Program-made: the position numbers and the translations under genes
Part shown: piece after piece, positions 32,901 through 45,625 of the stretch
Layout of the letters: each line of letters starts with the position of its first letter
How positions within the stretch are numbered: position 1 is the first letter of the stretch
Assembly (NCBI GenBank): GCA_050084515.1
Contig: CM114272.1
Coordinates: 12,834,001-12,898,000 of the forward strand
From: Blasia pusilla
Taxonomy: Eukaryota; Marchantiophyta; Marchantiopsida; Blasiales
Length of the DNA stretch: 64,000 nt
Direction: 5' to 3'
Notes under the pieces: generated by a model
What the model was told of the DNA's origin: nothing
Seen by the model: only the letters and a program-made list of their open reading frames with translations
Databases searched by the model: none

Positions 32901-34438
32901 TGGCTTCATTTATTACCTCATCTTGGGGATCCCCAAGTGGCTTATGGGATTCTCTCCCAAAGTTTTCTTCGACGTCCTTCCTACCTTCTTCGCACTTGTC
33001 CTCCCACTTCAAGCTTCTTACATCGGCTGGCCTCTTTTGATGCTTATATCTTGGCAAGTTTTGGTCAACTTCTTGGCCCGAATACCTTTGAGGGAGAGGA
33101 TGGTGTCTTTGCTTCACGACAAGCTATCTTGCCTATTTCTTTTGGAGGGGTGGGACTATCCTCCACATTCACATCTGCTCCCGCAGCTTTTTTGGGGAGT
33201 TGGGCGTTGGTAGCACCGATTATGGCTTCAAGGTTTCTCCAAGGAGATACACCTATCTTGATGGATCATATCGCCCATGTCGAGGAGGGGGACTTGTTAT
33301 TTCAACAACAACTAAGATTTGCACGAGCTCTTCTTCCTCTTGCTACACAAGCAATTCTACCCCCTTTCAGTCAACTAATTACAGAAGGGCTTGATCAACT
33401 TCAAGAGCATATCTCCGAGAATCTGCATCAAATCAACTTTTCTAGCATTCTCTCAGAGGCATCCTCCGACGCTAATCGAGCTTGTCTACGTTCATGTGCG
33501 GGTACCAGAGCGGGGGTGTGGCTTACTGCAAATCCTCTTATTCTTCCATTTCGTCTTCCTCGAAGTATATTCTCGACAGCTTTGCGGTTACGTCTTGGAC
33601 TTCCCCATCCTTCTCTCTTAGGTGTGCCAAATTGTGTATGCGGGGATCCTATTGATGCCAAGGGTATCCATATTCTCCGATGTGCACATGGTGGAGAATG
33701 AACGGCCACACATGATGTCATTAGAGAGGCGGTAGCATCGGTGGCTCGTACGACAGGATATACCGTTGGGCAAGAGCAACTCCATGTCCTACCTTCAACC
33801 ACACAAGCAACCTCTCGTCGGAGAGTGGATCTTGTTATGTCTCGAGGTAGATTCCGGACACTAGGTGATGTGGTGGTTGTTGATCCAACACGTTCTGACT
33901 TGGTGTGTAGAGCCGCACATACCAAAGGTTTGGCGGCCGAAGCTGCAGCAAGAATCAAGGAGTTAAGTTATGTTGTGAGACATGCGACTGACGGATTTAT
34001 TCCGTTTGCAGTGGAAGTATTCGGTCATTTACATGTGTCTTTTGATACTTTCCTGAAAACATGTGCTCACCACTCCCTTGAGAATCATCACCTTGCCCCT
34101 TCCCGTAATCCTTCTCTCTCGGTTGTTACTACTTATTTTAGGCAATGCATCTCAGTGGCCTTACAATGTGCACAAGCCTTAGCATTAATACATCGTGTAG
34201 AGGTGGTGGGAGGTCGCTCGCCTCGTCGTCCATTCACGTCTGACCAACCACTCGTGTTCTTGTCAGATTTGTTTCAAGCAATCAATCATGTTGCTCGTTG
34301 AGCCGGTGTTTACGTGGGCTTGTTGCCATTTTCTTTTTGCATTCTTTTATGCATTTTTTTTTACTCCTCTTTTGAGTTGTTATTACCTTTCTTTGTCTTC
34401 TTTTGAGGTTTATTTTATAATAAAGTGGTTTCTTAGTT
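29746..34438 (+). mobile_element. LINE with N-terminal zinc finger and C-terminal restriction-like endonuclease
   Basis: A non-LTR retrotransposon of about 4.7 kb between likely target-site duplications. It has a single long reading frame (30762-34301) with the layout C2H2 finger - RT - CCHC - restriction-like endonuclease, the plan of early-branching LINEs such as the R2, R4, NeSL and Hero groups. This differs from the apurinic endonuclease plan of L1. A T-rich 3' untranslated stretch follows, ending aataaagtgg...agttaaaaa. The 5' region contains a TATA-like repeat. Confidence 0.82.
30762..34301 (+). pseudogene. LINE polyprotein (C2H2 finger, RT, restriction-like endonuclease), two in-frame TGA stops
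   Basis: The frame of about 1180 codons is uninterrupted except for TGA at 31740-31742 and 33699-33701, both read through in the same frame. After a proline-rich N-terminus a C2H2 finger appears (CIPCGKDFAPNGIKRHQR then a His six residues on; from 31228). The RT has ANAFNSVSRAATFEEL (motif A), CGTRQGDPMGGPLF (motif B) and IVDDTHILGP (motif C, xxDD). The motif A position normally held by the catalytic Asp is His (IQVHVANAF), so this copy should be inactive. The C-terminal part has NCVCGDP, GIHILRCAHGG and, after the second stop, RRVDLVMSRGRF and DVVVVDPT, the Cys-His cluster and PD-(D/E)xK-like core of a restriction-like endonuclease. I chose the ATG at 30762; upstream in-frame codons lack ATG. 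Confidence 0.85.
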
Positions 34439-34468
34439 AAAAATGAGGAGGCATTTTTGTTTTGTTGA
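34439..34468. repeat. candidate right target-site duplication of the LINE
   Basis: aaaaatgaggaggcattttt and ten further bases match 29716-29745 with three transitions. It directly follows the LINE's 3' end. Confidence 0.6.
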
Positions 34469-37400
34469 AGTCACTCCTCGAATAGGAATTTTGACGTGGC
34501 ACTTGGTCTATTATTCAGCCGGAACCCATGGTTAAAGGTAACGAGACCAGGGTTAGAAAACCCGAGGATGAATAGATTCCAATTAAGGGGTCGGATTAAT
34601 TGCGGAAGGCTCTTAATAATAAGCGTGGGTTAGTTGTAGCCGCAATAAGCGGGGTTTTAAGATCAGTGTAAGAGAAGTAAGATAGTGCTCTTACTTCTCT
34701 TGGATGACTCGGATCCTGGTAGATGTGCAGAAAGGCCTTAGCTACTCCTGTCATGAACGTCTCGTGTAATAATTGTTGTACAAACAGGAGGGACCACCAC
34801 TTACCGATACAACACTTGCGGTGTTTCAAGGAAGAAATGACGAACCTCAATAAATATGGTAGTTCAATTCAAGGGTGTTGTGGTGTAACTCGTCGAAAGA
34901 AGCACAGTTTCCAATTTCTGTCAGGCAGATGAAAGAAAATGGAAGTCGTGACGGGAGAGTGCAAAGAAAAAGCGCAGTGCGAGCAGTGAAAGCGAGTCTT
35001 TGGAGTAGCTCAAAATAGGTACGAGAATGAGGATAACGTATGAGAATCGTATCCATGGTACATTGAACACTCTGGGTCTGATTGTCACCAGTTTCCTCGA
35101 ATCTATGATGGGCCCATCTAATATCTAGGCAGCGGGTCTCCATAGCGTTGCAGCGTGCCCAGGCTAATGGGATTTTGCGGCGGGCTCAGGCTGTGGGAGA
35201 CGCCGGCGCTAGAGGCCCACTTAGTAGTAGTCATAGCTCTCTTGTTGTTGCTGATATTGTTTCTGCTGTTGGTGAGTTTCTGATTAGGTGGGGAATGCCC
35301 CTTCTTCCTTTTCAGTTGTGGCCTTCAGGTTTTGACTCTTTGAGTCCCCCTCTTTTGTACTTCCGATGGGTTTTGCATCTTTGTCCTTCTAATATCTACC
35401 TCCATCGTTTCCTCCGGTCCCTTTGCGTCTGTCCTGTTGGTATGTTGCTAGAAACCGGTTCTAGATGTACCCAGCCTTGCAGTTGTTCTCAGAACCTCTT
35501 CATATGGCCATCTGAAAAGGCTACTACAACATTTGGAAGCGGTTGCAAGCGTTGCGCCGAACCTCGTGACATCCCGATTGCTTGCACCATGCAGCTTGAG
35601 CAGTGGAATCAATTTAGAGGTTTGCCCGATTCTTCCGGCCAGTCCTAAGTCTATGGATTTCTCCGGTCCGACGACTGGAACGCACCTCCTCGTTTGCGGG
35701 AGCCTTCAATGCTTCCCCCAGCCGCTGAACGTTCGGTTAGTCGGATAGATTCTCCGTCACCTTGATCTGTATGTTGCCATTCAACGCAACCATAAGCGTT
35801 CCGCATCATGCAAAAGAAAAAGAGTAGCTACCTTCTTGCACACACTTTCTCGAAGTCCTGGTAGATCTCACCAACAAGCACCATGAGTGGCATCGATGAG
35901 CCCTCGGTTTACTGAGGGGGACTTTGTAGAGAGATTTTCCAAGCAGCGAGTGATCGAACAAGCATTGCTGACTTTGTGGATCCAGGAACAACGCAAATGT
36001 GCGAGTGGAAGACCAGCGATTCTGCGAAGCCAAATCCCTACCGAGTACAGAAGGAGGATTTCGAGTGGAGATTCCAAGCAGTGAGCAGTCGTACTATCGT
36101 TGCTGACTTAAAGATAAGCAAAATGGGATGCAAAAGTCTCGGAACGTTTGATGAGTGATGGCTCCAGCGCATCCTGTACCCGTGAGATGCATCCGCACTT
36201 GAGAATTCCGACGTCCTCGTTGAAAAAAATGAACTTCGGAAGCACTTTCCTGTGAGCTCCACATCTCCTTGGGAACGCGAGCTCGTCGACTTTGTTTGTG
36301 GATGTTCTTATTCCCTCTCTCTAACGTTGACTTCTAAGCACTTATGTGCCGGTAGATCACGCCATACGAGGGCTAGGAAAAACATAAAAGCGTCATTTTT
36401 GACTCTCTAAATCTACCCAGCCTTTTCGACTTTTCCGAAGTGCTTTATTCGGTGTGAGTGAACAAGTGACTGAGGACTCTGACGAGTAAAGTTAGCAGCA
36501 GTACCGTGGCGAACTCATGTGCCACAACTTGTCCTCTCCTGCCTACGACTGTGGGCATGAAAATGATTCCACCTACACACCAACTTGCGAGAGGAGAACT
36601 GCTTTTTGTCTACTGCAGGCGAGCCTGACTAGGGCGTGACCGATGCAGGTATTGTCTAGAGGGGAGAGAATTAGGGACAAAGATAGCAGCCTGGTATAAT
36701 GGAAGAGGGAGAGCGGCGGACTGCAGGTCAAATTTAGAAATTAGAAACGCTCCATTCCTATCCGTGTCCTGTCAATGTCAACTGGATGACTGTCAGCGCC
36801 AAAGTGGATGATTGTCAGTAATTGTAGTGCCACACTGTCAGACGCGGCAATGGGAATCATGAGATCCCCCCCCTCTCGTTCTTTAAGGAACTGACGCTGA
36901 TCTAATGGGGACGTAGGCCCACCCGCAAGATCGTGTATCCCAATGCGAAAACTCCCAACTCCATAGTCCTCTCTGCGCACCTCTGGAGTCTGTACATCAC
37001 ATGATCACGGCTGAATAAACCCCCACAGCTGTGCGTTCCAGTCTTCCAGAAGGGCTGAACGAGAATATCAGTGCATCGCACATGCGGATGGGCAGATTAT
37101 TGTCGAGTTCAGGCTCCCACCAATGGACCACCATTCACCACCATCATTTCGCCACGGTCCAGACACCGGCAGAATTCCGAGGAAACTGCGCTGAAACTGA
37201 GAAAGGGGCGGTCAAATCTCACGGCTGAGACAAGCTCGCATCCGGATTCTGGAAACGGGAGAGACTCTCATGTGGTCGGTTACAAAGCTCTATTCGGCGT
37301 GCAGAGTACTGCGGGGACCGAGTCATCGCACTAGGGGGTCAGGGTTATCGGACTTGGCCATCAGCCGGTCGCACCTCTCCAGAATTCGAGCGGGAGGATT

Positions 37401-39118
37401 TCGCAGCACCTCTCCCAGATACAGTTTAAAGAAAGGGAACAACCTTCTCTATCCGAGTCCATTCAGGTTTTGCGATGGACTTGCAAAGGTGAATCTCGTG
37501 CCACGCTGCTGGGGTGGTGATGGCCAGGCGGATCCTATCCTCGTGTAAATTCCGTCCATCCCCTCCTTTGCCCTTTCTAAGCCGCGAGGACCACTGGATG
37601 AGCGGGACAAAGATGGGCCTTACATGGAAGGCGAATCCTTCCATGACACACGTTGATGACAGACAAACGTCGACGTCAAAACATGAGATTCACAAGTTGG
37701 TTTCGGACGTTTTTTCCATCCCCGTCATTCTTCCCGTGTTTTCATGTTAAAATTTCTCGTTGCTACCGGTACGAACATTTCCTGTGTGGAAGCTATGAGC
37801 TGCAGATGACACAATTTGTGAAAAAGACGAAACTGATTCCGGTCTGGCCTCACCACATCATTCAACTTGGAGATGAGAGTCGCGAAAGAAATAGTGAGGA
37901 AGGATAAATTCCTTATTCCTCGTATGGAATTTACAACCTGACATGATGAAGAGAGTCAGACCATGTGAGGCAACCAATATCCGGATTCCACAAGGGCCTC
38001 GGATTAATAAGAGACAATCCATGTAGGTATGCGACGCATTCAGTGCAGTGGTTCGAGTTCGATATCCACAAGGACAGAGACACACTAAGTGGACGGAAAT
38101 CTAATATACAGCTTAGTCAGACCATTCAACATTTCAGATCAAAGACATGGGCGGCCCGCTGTGATACCGGTTTTTCTACAACGATATCCCTTAGAATGAG
38201 ACAGCCGCAGAGTGTGTACATTGAACATTTCGAGGAGGCTCCGAAATTTTCCAAAAGATAAGGGAGACTTTTTGATAAGTTGTGAAGTTGTAACTCCTGA
38301 CCATTACAGGGTAAAACATCCTCTACGTAAAACAAGTCTAGCACTCGAGTGAAACAGGGGCATGATTCATAAGAACGTACCCTACAAACTACTTCTTCAG
38401 TCCTAGTGTTGGCCCAAAAGAAGGGCGGTGAACCCGAAAAATCTGCTCGACTCTAGGAAGTGAGAGTGGGCGTCTGTCCCCATAAGGCTGGAACAGGGCA
38501 TCTTTGGCCCTGCAAAAAAACCTGGTGACCGCCATGACTCTCAGTTGCCTCCTGAGCACGCATGATAGCAGAAGTATCGCCAACACAATGGACAAGTCAC
38601 GTCCATGTGAACAGAAGAAGAGCTGAAAAGAACCAACAATCTACCCTCCTCGCTGAGACAAAGAGCCTGGCTGCTGCCACATACGGACAAGCAGACAGAC
38701 GGGCAAGCAGGCAGACAGACAGACAGTGCTCTATAGAAAAAAACGAGTGGGAGAGAGAAAGGGTAATACTAGACGGATTACTTCAATGGACCACGGTCGT
38801 GAGCTTGCGGGGAGCCAAGCAAAATTGCCGGCAAAAAAACCTGTTCACAGGTGCAAGCTTACTTCTGCAGTCCACTGTCGCATAACCCCCCGGTGATGGA
38901 CTTCGGCGATCTTCACAACTTCGTCATGTAGGCAGAGAAAGAAATCACTACTAGTGGCTGATTATAGGTAGCCACACAATCCTCCTGATGACTGTACATA
39001 TACAACGACTGGAAATGGTGCCGCTCTCCTGGTATCAAACATGCGGATCCAGAACCGTCAAAAAAAATCGATCTCCTCCATTCTTCAGTTCAGGGCCCGC
39101 AAAAGTTGGGCCTCATTA
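34469..39118. other. unassigned, moderately GC-rich DNA downstream of the bHLH gene
   Basis: No frame with a known domain. The longest (plus 35148-35648) lacks an ATG and has random-looking composition. A degenerate repeat shares ttccaagcag and ttgctgactt near 35938 and 36070. A short gaca-type microsatellite lies at 38690-38731. The right end, next to 39119, should hold the 3' untranslated region of the bHLH gene, but I cannot place its polyadenylation site. Confidence 0.4.
38690..38731. repeat. imperfect gaca/gcaa microsatellite
   Basis: A stretch of tetranucleotide units (caagcagacagacgggcaag, then gcaggcagacagacagacag). Simple-sequence expansion; no coding role seen. Confidence 0.8.
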
Positions 39119-41145
39119 TCACTTCAACAACTTAAAGAAACTTTGCAGCGCACCCACGATCTCATCAGCAGTCACTTCGTATCCTTCCTCAACCTGCCAC
39201 CAAGAAGGTAAGGCCCCGTCAGAACTCAAAACGCGTCACGAACGACTGCCCCCGACGCAGGTGCTGTGGAGATGGCAGACGGCACACTGCTCATCCAAAA
39301 CTCAGATCTCGTGGGTACTCAGTAGACTAGCCGCCGAGGACTTCAGTAATCCAAGACATCCTTAGACAGAAGGCGGGATCTGCTGTCCTGTTTGCGGTGT
39401 AAACCCAAAAATCCAGGAGTTCGATGTAACCATCAAGAAGGTGAAGGAAGACAAAAGGAGGCCAAATTGAAGGGGCTCACCTGAGCAGATAAGGTTAGGT
39501 CGAGCGATGTGGATGTGAAGGACAAAATGCTCGCATTCATGACTACTAGGTGCAGCTTCTCTAGCTCAGCAAGGGACTTGACAACGACCCCCTTCCTCCT
39601 CTCGCAATGCATCTTGATCAAGACGTTCTTGTCTACAACTCGTGCCTCGATGTCTGGAGCCTCCCCATTGTCCGCATCATCGGTCTCGTTCTCGGCCTCA
39701 TCGTCGGAACCGCCGCCTTTGCCGTCCTTACCTTTCTTTGAAGCGGCTTTAGAACTGACATTCGGCTTTGGGGCTTGCTCTTCGAGTTTCTGAATGCGAT
39801 CTTGCAGCGTTTTGACGTACTTGATAGCATCTCCGAGTACGGAAGCCTTGTCCATCTGCGCAAGCACCGTAATCGGGAGGAAAAACAGTCAGCGACGAAC
39901 TCATGGGTAAAAAGTAAAATTTACTACTCACCTCTAGCATGCAAATGCGCATTCTGAGAAAACGGACCAATATCGAGAAAAACATGAGCCACAAGATTGC
40001 TTTCGTCAAACACGAGCTACTCCGTGATCTCACATCATCGAGCGACGACGTAGATGACCTGTACCACATTTCTAGGACGAGGAATGGGAAGCAACACAAC
40101 TGCAAAAGTTCAGTAGCCATGAGTATGGCTGCTATGAATACCTTCTTCAAGCCTGGAACGATGGCCGACAGGGCGATGAAGCGCTGACTCAGCTTCTCGC
40201 GACGCTTCCGCTCGGCCATGATGTGGTCCTGAGTATGGCCCGATGCCTTACTGGGAGGAGATGCAGTCCGGTTGGACGTGGGTGCTGGAGTTACTGGAGG
40301 AGGCCTCTGCAGCCTCATGTCGTTAGGCGGGGGGTAGAACTCCGGTTTCCGCTTTCCTCTGAAAGAATCGGCAGGAGAAAGCGAGTGCTCTCGAGACCCA
40401 TTTGAGCTCAGCGCCTCTACAGCATTGAACTCGCTTGAGCAGCAGTCCTGCGATCCTCCGAGAACCTGACAGCCGCCAATGTCCATGGTAGGTGTTCTCG
40501 GCGCAACGGACTCGTGGAGATCTTCAGACAGTTTGGGGAGAGACGCCACAAATCCCTCCAGGTTTTGACACGCAATCTGCTGCTGTGGGGAGAGGAACTG
40601 CTCCATTTGCTGGTGCACATGTTGATTTTGGGTTTGCTGATGGTTCTTGTGATTATACATTAAGGGAAGTATACCCTGGTGGGTGGTTGCGTTCTGCATC
40701 TGACTAGAGAAGGAATCATCCCAGGAATTGGACTTGGGAATTTTAGTAGGGCGCTCGGGGTTCAAAAGAGCTTCCCACGAGGAGTAGCCAGAGATCAAGT
40801 TATTGTAGTTCATTGAAAGGGAGGTATCTCTTTGCTTAACGTTCATTAAAGGGCCACTAAGGTCCAAGGAGTGGTGATTGTTATATCCTCTCGCCGAGTG
40901 AAATTGGTCAGATGACGGTAGTAGAAGGCTGTCCAAATGCCTAACAAGAGACGGCTCCTCAAGGCCCTGCACGCGTGGAGATGAAGAATGCTGTGGTGAG
41001 AAAAAAATCTCATGATCCCAGAAGGATGAGTGGAATATTTTCCATCAACAAAGCGTAATAGCGGAAGAGCGGCAGACCCTCGACATACCAGTTCTGATAG
41101 CCACTGTTTTGCACCGTTTACTGCTGGTGATGAAACCACTTCCAT
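39119..41145 (-). CDS. bHLH transcription factor, plant subgroup IVa type, four exons
   Basis: A nuclear DNA-binding protein of about 443 residues. Exons on the minus strand: 41145-41089, 40966-40142, 39855-39481 and 39193-39119. All introns (122, 286 and 287 bp) are GT-AG and in phase 0. Exon 1 encodes the start MEVVSSPAVNGAKQWLSEL and joins GLEEPSLVRHLDSLL, the N-terminal box of subgroup IVa. A Gln/His-rich region follows (about 120-145). The bHLH domain is at about 267-315: HIMAERKRREKLSQRF with the His, Glu and Arg that read a CACGTG G-box, then LSAIVPGLKK, and MDKASVLGDAIKYVKTLQDR across the splice. After an acidic linker (GGGSDDEAENETDDADNGEA) comes an ACT-like segment (VLIKMHCERRKGVVVKSLAE...LHLVVMNASIL). 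The last exon closes with VTADEIVGALQSFFKLLK. In Arabidopsis, relatives control ER bodies and jasmonate or iron responses; the role here is unknown. No frame is broken. Confidence 0.93.
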
Positions 41146-43300
41146 AGTACGCCGCCAACCAAGCCACCAATTTCACCCTGCGAAGTTACTTTAAATCGCC
41201 TGCGAAATAAGCACATACGGGTCAAGAGTGCACTCAAGGCTCACCTCGAAGAACACGGGAAGTCTGCAACAAGGAATCAGCAACAGACGTCGGCTTAGCA
41301 ATATATTTACCTCTCAATCGAGAGAATCCTCGAGGAGGTCACACGGGACCAGGAAAAGTATCATTGAACACATGTGGGGGAGTTGACCGCACGAGTTTGA
41401 CAAGGGTGGGGACAGATCCAGCAAAGCAAAAACACAGACAGATACAGACGATACTCGCCACTCCAGAAAACAAGGTACCATATCTGGCTATCGGCTCTAG
41501 TAAGATTGCAAGGAGATACAACTGCATGATTCGTCGTTTCGACCTGCCCGGTCCCCACAAGAGCGGATAGAGACTACCTACACTAGTGCGTCCCAACTCC
41601 CATGCGCATCAACGGGGAAGGACCTACAGCACTGACTCTCATCCCAATTCACTACCGAAAGTGAACAGCGTTCCATGGAGCAGTGGGCGCAGGTCATCAA
41701 CCGACAGAGAGAGAGCTGCAATTGGAGACACTGCCCGTTCAGGACTTGCAATGCTCGGAATGTAGAGTGTTCCGAGAGTTGCAAGCTTATCTCAGTCAGT
41801 GAAAATGCTGTTTCTTAGGAGAGGATTTTGCTACACTATCCTGAACAGCTCGCCAAGTGGAGCTCAAAGCAAGGCGACTGTAGAGGAATGCCATCGATCT
41901 GCAGGACTCTCTTGACACTCGACTCTCGGATGCGTCAAAGCCTCTTCGCCCTGCGAAACCTCGCGCTCAACAATTCAATGCTTTCCCACACCCCCACAGG
42001 GCTTTCCGTGCGCTCTCCTCGATGTTGATCCGTCACCAGACACACGAAATAGTCCGTCTACCTGGACGATCACTCCACTAGACAGTGACAAGGACATCGA
42101 ACACCAGTACGTCGTCAAACCCCAATCCATCTTTGTTCTTCCTCACATGACCTCCACAGCTCTGACCGACGCAGTCACATCGCAATCCACAAGTCGTAGA
42201 TTCCACCTAGTCCGCCACTCACCTGAAATCCACGAATGCGACCGCATCTCACGCTGCGCCCCAGCGGCTGGCGCTGCGAACTCGCTCCCAAATCCCGGTA
42301 CACGCAGTGGCAGGCGGCAGTTCGATTTCCAATCCAATCCAACCAAGCTTCTCTCCCTCTCTCACTCTCTTTCTGCCCTGTTCTTCCTCCGTTCACACAT
42401 GGACCCGAGTCCGCAGCGTAACCTCGACCGAGAGGAGCGGCGCAGGTGGAGCAGAGGGAGACAGGGTAGAAGAGAGCAGAGAGAGAATCGCATAGGGAAG
42501 GAAGGGAGAGCAGCACGAGGGACGACGAACGACTGAAGAAGGAGAGACGAGCGAATGGTTGAAAGCATCGACTCGAGCAAGAGTAAATGTACATCCACCT
42601 GCTTACCTCAGCTGGGCTGCTGGAAGCCGAGCGAGCGAGCGAGCCCCATCCGAGGAGGCGCAGGCTGTGCGCGAAGCACCTTCCCCCTCCTGGTGCTCTG
42701 CTGCCACTGGTGACCCACGTCTGCCCACATTTCAGGCTGACCTGCCCTCCGCCTCGCCGGGAACTCCGACCCCGGCGACCACCCACGATCGAATCGCAGA
42801 CAGTAAACCGGCGGCAGCCTCACCGGGGACTCCCACCGCGTCCACGTTCTCTACCCTCGACAGACTCCGTATCTCCCGTAAGACTGCCGCGTTAGTAGGG
42901 CGCCTCACTTGGAGGCCGTAAAATTTTAGACGTCCTTCAAGCTCTTGACCATAAAACAGAGACGGTTTCCATTTATGTCCGAAGAAAGTTTATATTGGGA
43001 GATTCCGTAGGTTTGAAGGCCTCCGACTTAAATACACATGAATATGTTTTGGACGTCGGCCGTATGAGGCGAGCCAGCACCCTGGCACGGAATTTGACCA
43101 TATACAGAGTTATGGCTTCGTACGTCCGACCCTATGACACATTTCTGAGACGCCCTAGTGAACTCCTCTAATTAACCCGTCTGATTAATCAATTAGTGAA
43201 CTCCTCTAAATAATCCACTACTCTAATCAACTAGCTGGTGTGCGGCGTTTGAGAGCCCCGTTAGTATGGAAAAAAAAAGTCAAGAATGATAATCTGGATA
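41146..43300 (-). other. upstream region of the bHLH gene, unassigned
   Basis: GC-rich up to about 42.9 kb, with purine/pyrimidine-rich stretches (42340-42550) that open long frames on both strands without domains. It is probably the 5' untranslated region and promoter of the bHLH gene, possibly with an untranslated exon. From about 43.15 kb the DNA becomes AT-rich. A short direct repeat tagtgaactcctcta occurs near 43158 and 43195. Confidence 0.4.
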
Positions 43301-45625
43301 AGTTGTATGAAGAGAGTCTAAAATAAGATTTGCTTTTAAAAATGGAATTAATCATTTCCCAATTAAAATTTTTTTCGACTTCTTGTTCACCTTCACTATT
43401 TTTGCTATATACAATTTTTTATTTTTTATTCTTCTTATTTAGAAGTCGCTTTAGAAGGCAAAGGGCAGGTAGAGCATCCATATGGATTTTAGGACTAAGC
43501 GTTATATTGTCCACCATCAAATGATTAGCGAATGCTTAAAGATGTGGCGTAGGAGGCGGCTTGCTCTAATCTCATTTCTTTTCCGTCTTCATTCGCTTGT
43601 ATTCTTTTTGTTGCCCTTTCACCTAAAATGGGCTTGTTGGTGCATGCGAGCTCTTGACGCACTATCAAGCTTCTTTGCCATTAACTCGTTCTCATGTGGT
43701 TGTCGTCTCGGCTAGAGTCGAGAGAATAGGGGAAAGATTTATTTCTCTTGATCTTTGTCTCGAACATAATTCAACACTCATGTCTTACCAACAAAACTTT
43801 CTTCATGTTGAGTGGAGTTTTTCTATAAGTTGCCTATGAAACATAAGCAATTTATTTTCTTGCTTGCGATTCGGGTTTCAATAAGTTGTTTTAAAGAAGA
43901 AATCAATGGTGTTTATGCTTGTTATAGATGCATGTGTATTTTTTCTACCACACTTTATAGTGTATCCCTGTTGTGTATACAATAAGGGCGCACCTTTGTT
44001 CAAGTGTATCTTCATACTTGATAATTTTTCTTCGACGTTTTCTTGTCTTGTTGGCGATCCATGTTTCTTACAAGTACATAATTTCTACATATGTCATCTT
44101 CTCTAGTTTCTTTGTGTTGTTCATCATTCTTAGTTTCGATTGGGACCTTGGTGTTCCCTTGTCTAGATTCATTCACATGTTTCCCTTAGCATCATCTCCT
44201 ATTTTCTTAGTGTGTCTCCCCATTTTTTGGGAGTGAATTGAGGTTCTTTTGCATATCCACTTAAGAAAACATTGTTTTTGTTGCCTTGGCTTCCTTATGA
44301 TGTTGTTTGTCCCTTCACTATGGTCATAGCATTTTGATGTGCTTTGCATCATCACTAGTCTTTTGTGCTTGGGTGCAGCTCTGCATTTGGTAAGCACCAT
44401 GAAGTTATGCTACATTACTTAGTAAGAATTCCATGTTTTGCTCTAATCTTTCTCATGTTTCTTTTCATCCTTGCATTAGCATCCTTGTATTATCCTACAC
44501 AACTGGATTCTCCCTTTTTGCTTCACATGATTGCATGTTTTCAGTTCTCCAACATGTACATGTACATTCCATGTTTTCAATTCTCCAACACAACTAGTTG
44601 TTCCTATGAGTGTGTCACGATCCTTCTATACAACCAAGTTAGAATTTTATGGCGTTTACCATGGATTTGTAAAACTTGGTAAAAGAGTACCCTTACCTAC
44701 CATATCTGGTCCTTTTTTATCTTTACTTCATATTGGCAAACTCTTCCATCTTGCAATCTAGAAACTCTTTAACGCTTTTCATTAATGTATATACTTGTGT
44801 GGAAAAAATTAGAGCACTCCCACGCACTCCACTATCATTGATGAAATTATTCGCATCCCACACCATTGGTACTTGTTGCACATCGCACATTTGTCTTGTT
44901 TATTGTCTCTTTAAGTCTCATAGTACTTGTAGTACGTGGCTAACAAACCCTCTTTGGATCAAAGCTATTTTCTAGCTCTTTATTACAAACAACCCATGCA
45001 ATCGTGCTTTCAACCTTCCTCTTAATAAATTGCATCGACTCTACATATTGTCAACTCACGTTGATTTGGTCTTTCATAATTAGTATTGTACGTTTAGTTG
45101 ATGAATAGTTTTTTTTTTTCGTGCTCAATTTTCATCTTGCCATACATATGTTCATCAATTCGAAGCTCTTTCAATTTCTTCAATAATTCAAGTTCAACCA
45201 TAAGTGGTCAAATCAGTTTGTACCTCAATGTAAATCTTTTTATGCAGTCTTTATGTCCTTGTTCTTGACATTCATTGTTAAAACCACAAAATTTTTATTA
45301 GTGCCATCTAGGCACTAATAAATTAAGGATGAATTTAAGGACGTTACTAAGGAGTAAGTTCCAATGAAGGTACTACAATAGTTTCCTCTTTTTGTATGGT
45401 GTATGTGTTCAACTCTAAATGTTCATTTTTCTCTAGTCCACATGCCTAACTATGTGTACTTTCTATTTATATACCTTTCCACTAATTCAATTGGATGATA
45501 TCTAGTGCCCAAAGTGTATTGTGGCTTCATATATTCTCATCAATAACCTGATCCTTTAGTTACAATGGGAATTTGTAACCTAGGTTTAACTTAGGTATTT
45601 TGATTGTACTTAACCAAACTTTCGA
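43301..45625. other. AT-rich DNA, no gene recognised
   Basis: T-rich on the plus strand, giving hydrophobic spurious frames (phenylalanine, leucine, serine). No transposon motif, tRNA or exon could be supported on either strand up to the start of the retrotransposon fragment at about 45626. Confidence 0.45.

Noticed and set aside
35148-35648. 166-codon plus-strand frame
   Set aside because: It begins without an ATG, has no recognisable domain, and its composition looks random.
38041-38075. tRNA-like T-loop sequence (ggttcgagttcg)
   Set aside because: No acceptor stem, D-arm or anticodon arm can be built around it.
42147-42921. Arg/Ser/Pro-rich frames on both strands upstream of the bHLH gene
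   Set aside because: They come from purine- and pyrimidine-rich DNA; both strands are equally open, which is typical of non-coding GC-rich sequence.
43330-44975. Hydrophobic frames that look like membrane proteins
   Set aside because: They follow from T-rich DNA (Phe, Leu, Ser codons) and have no conserved motif.
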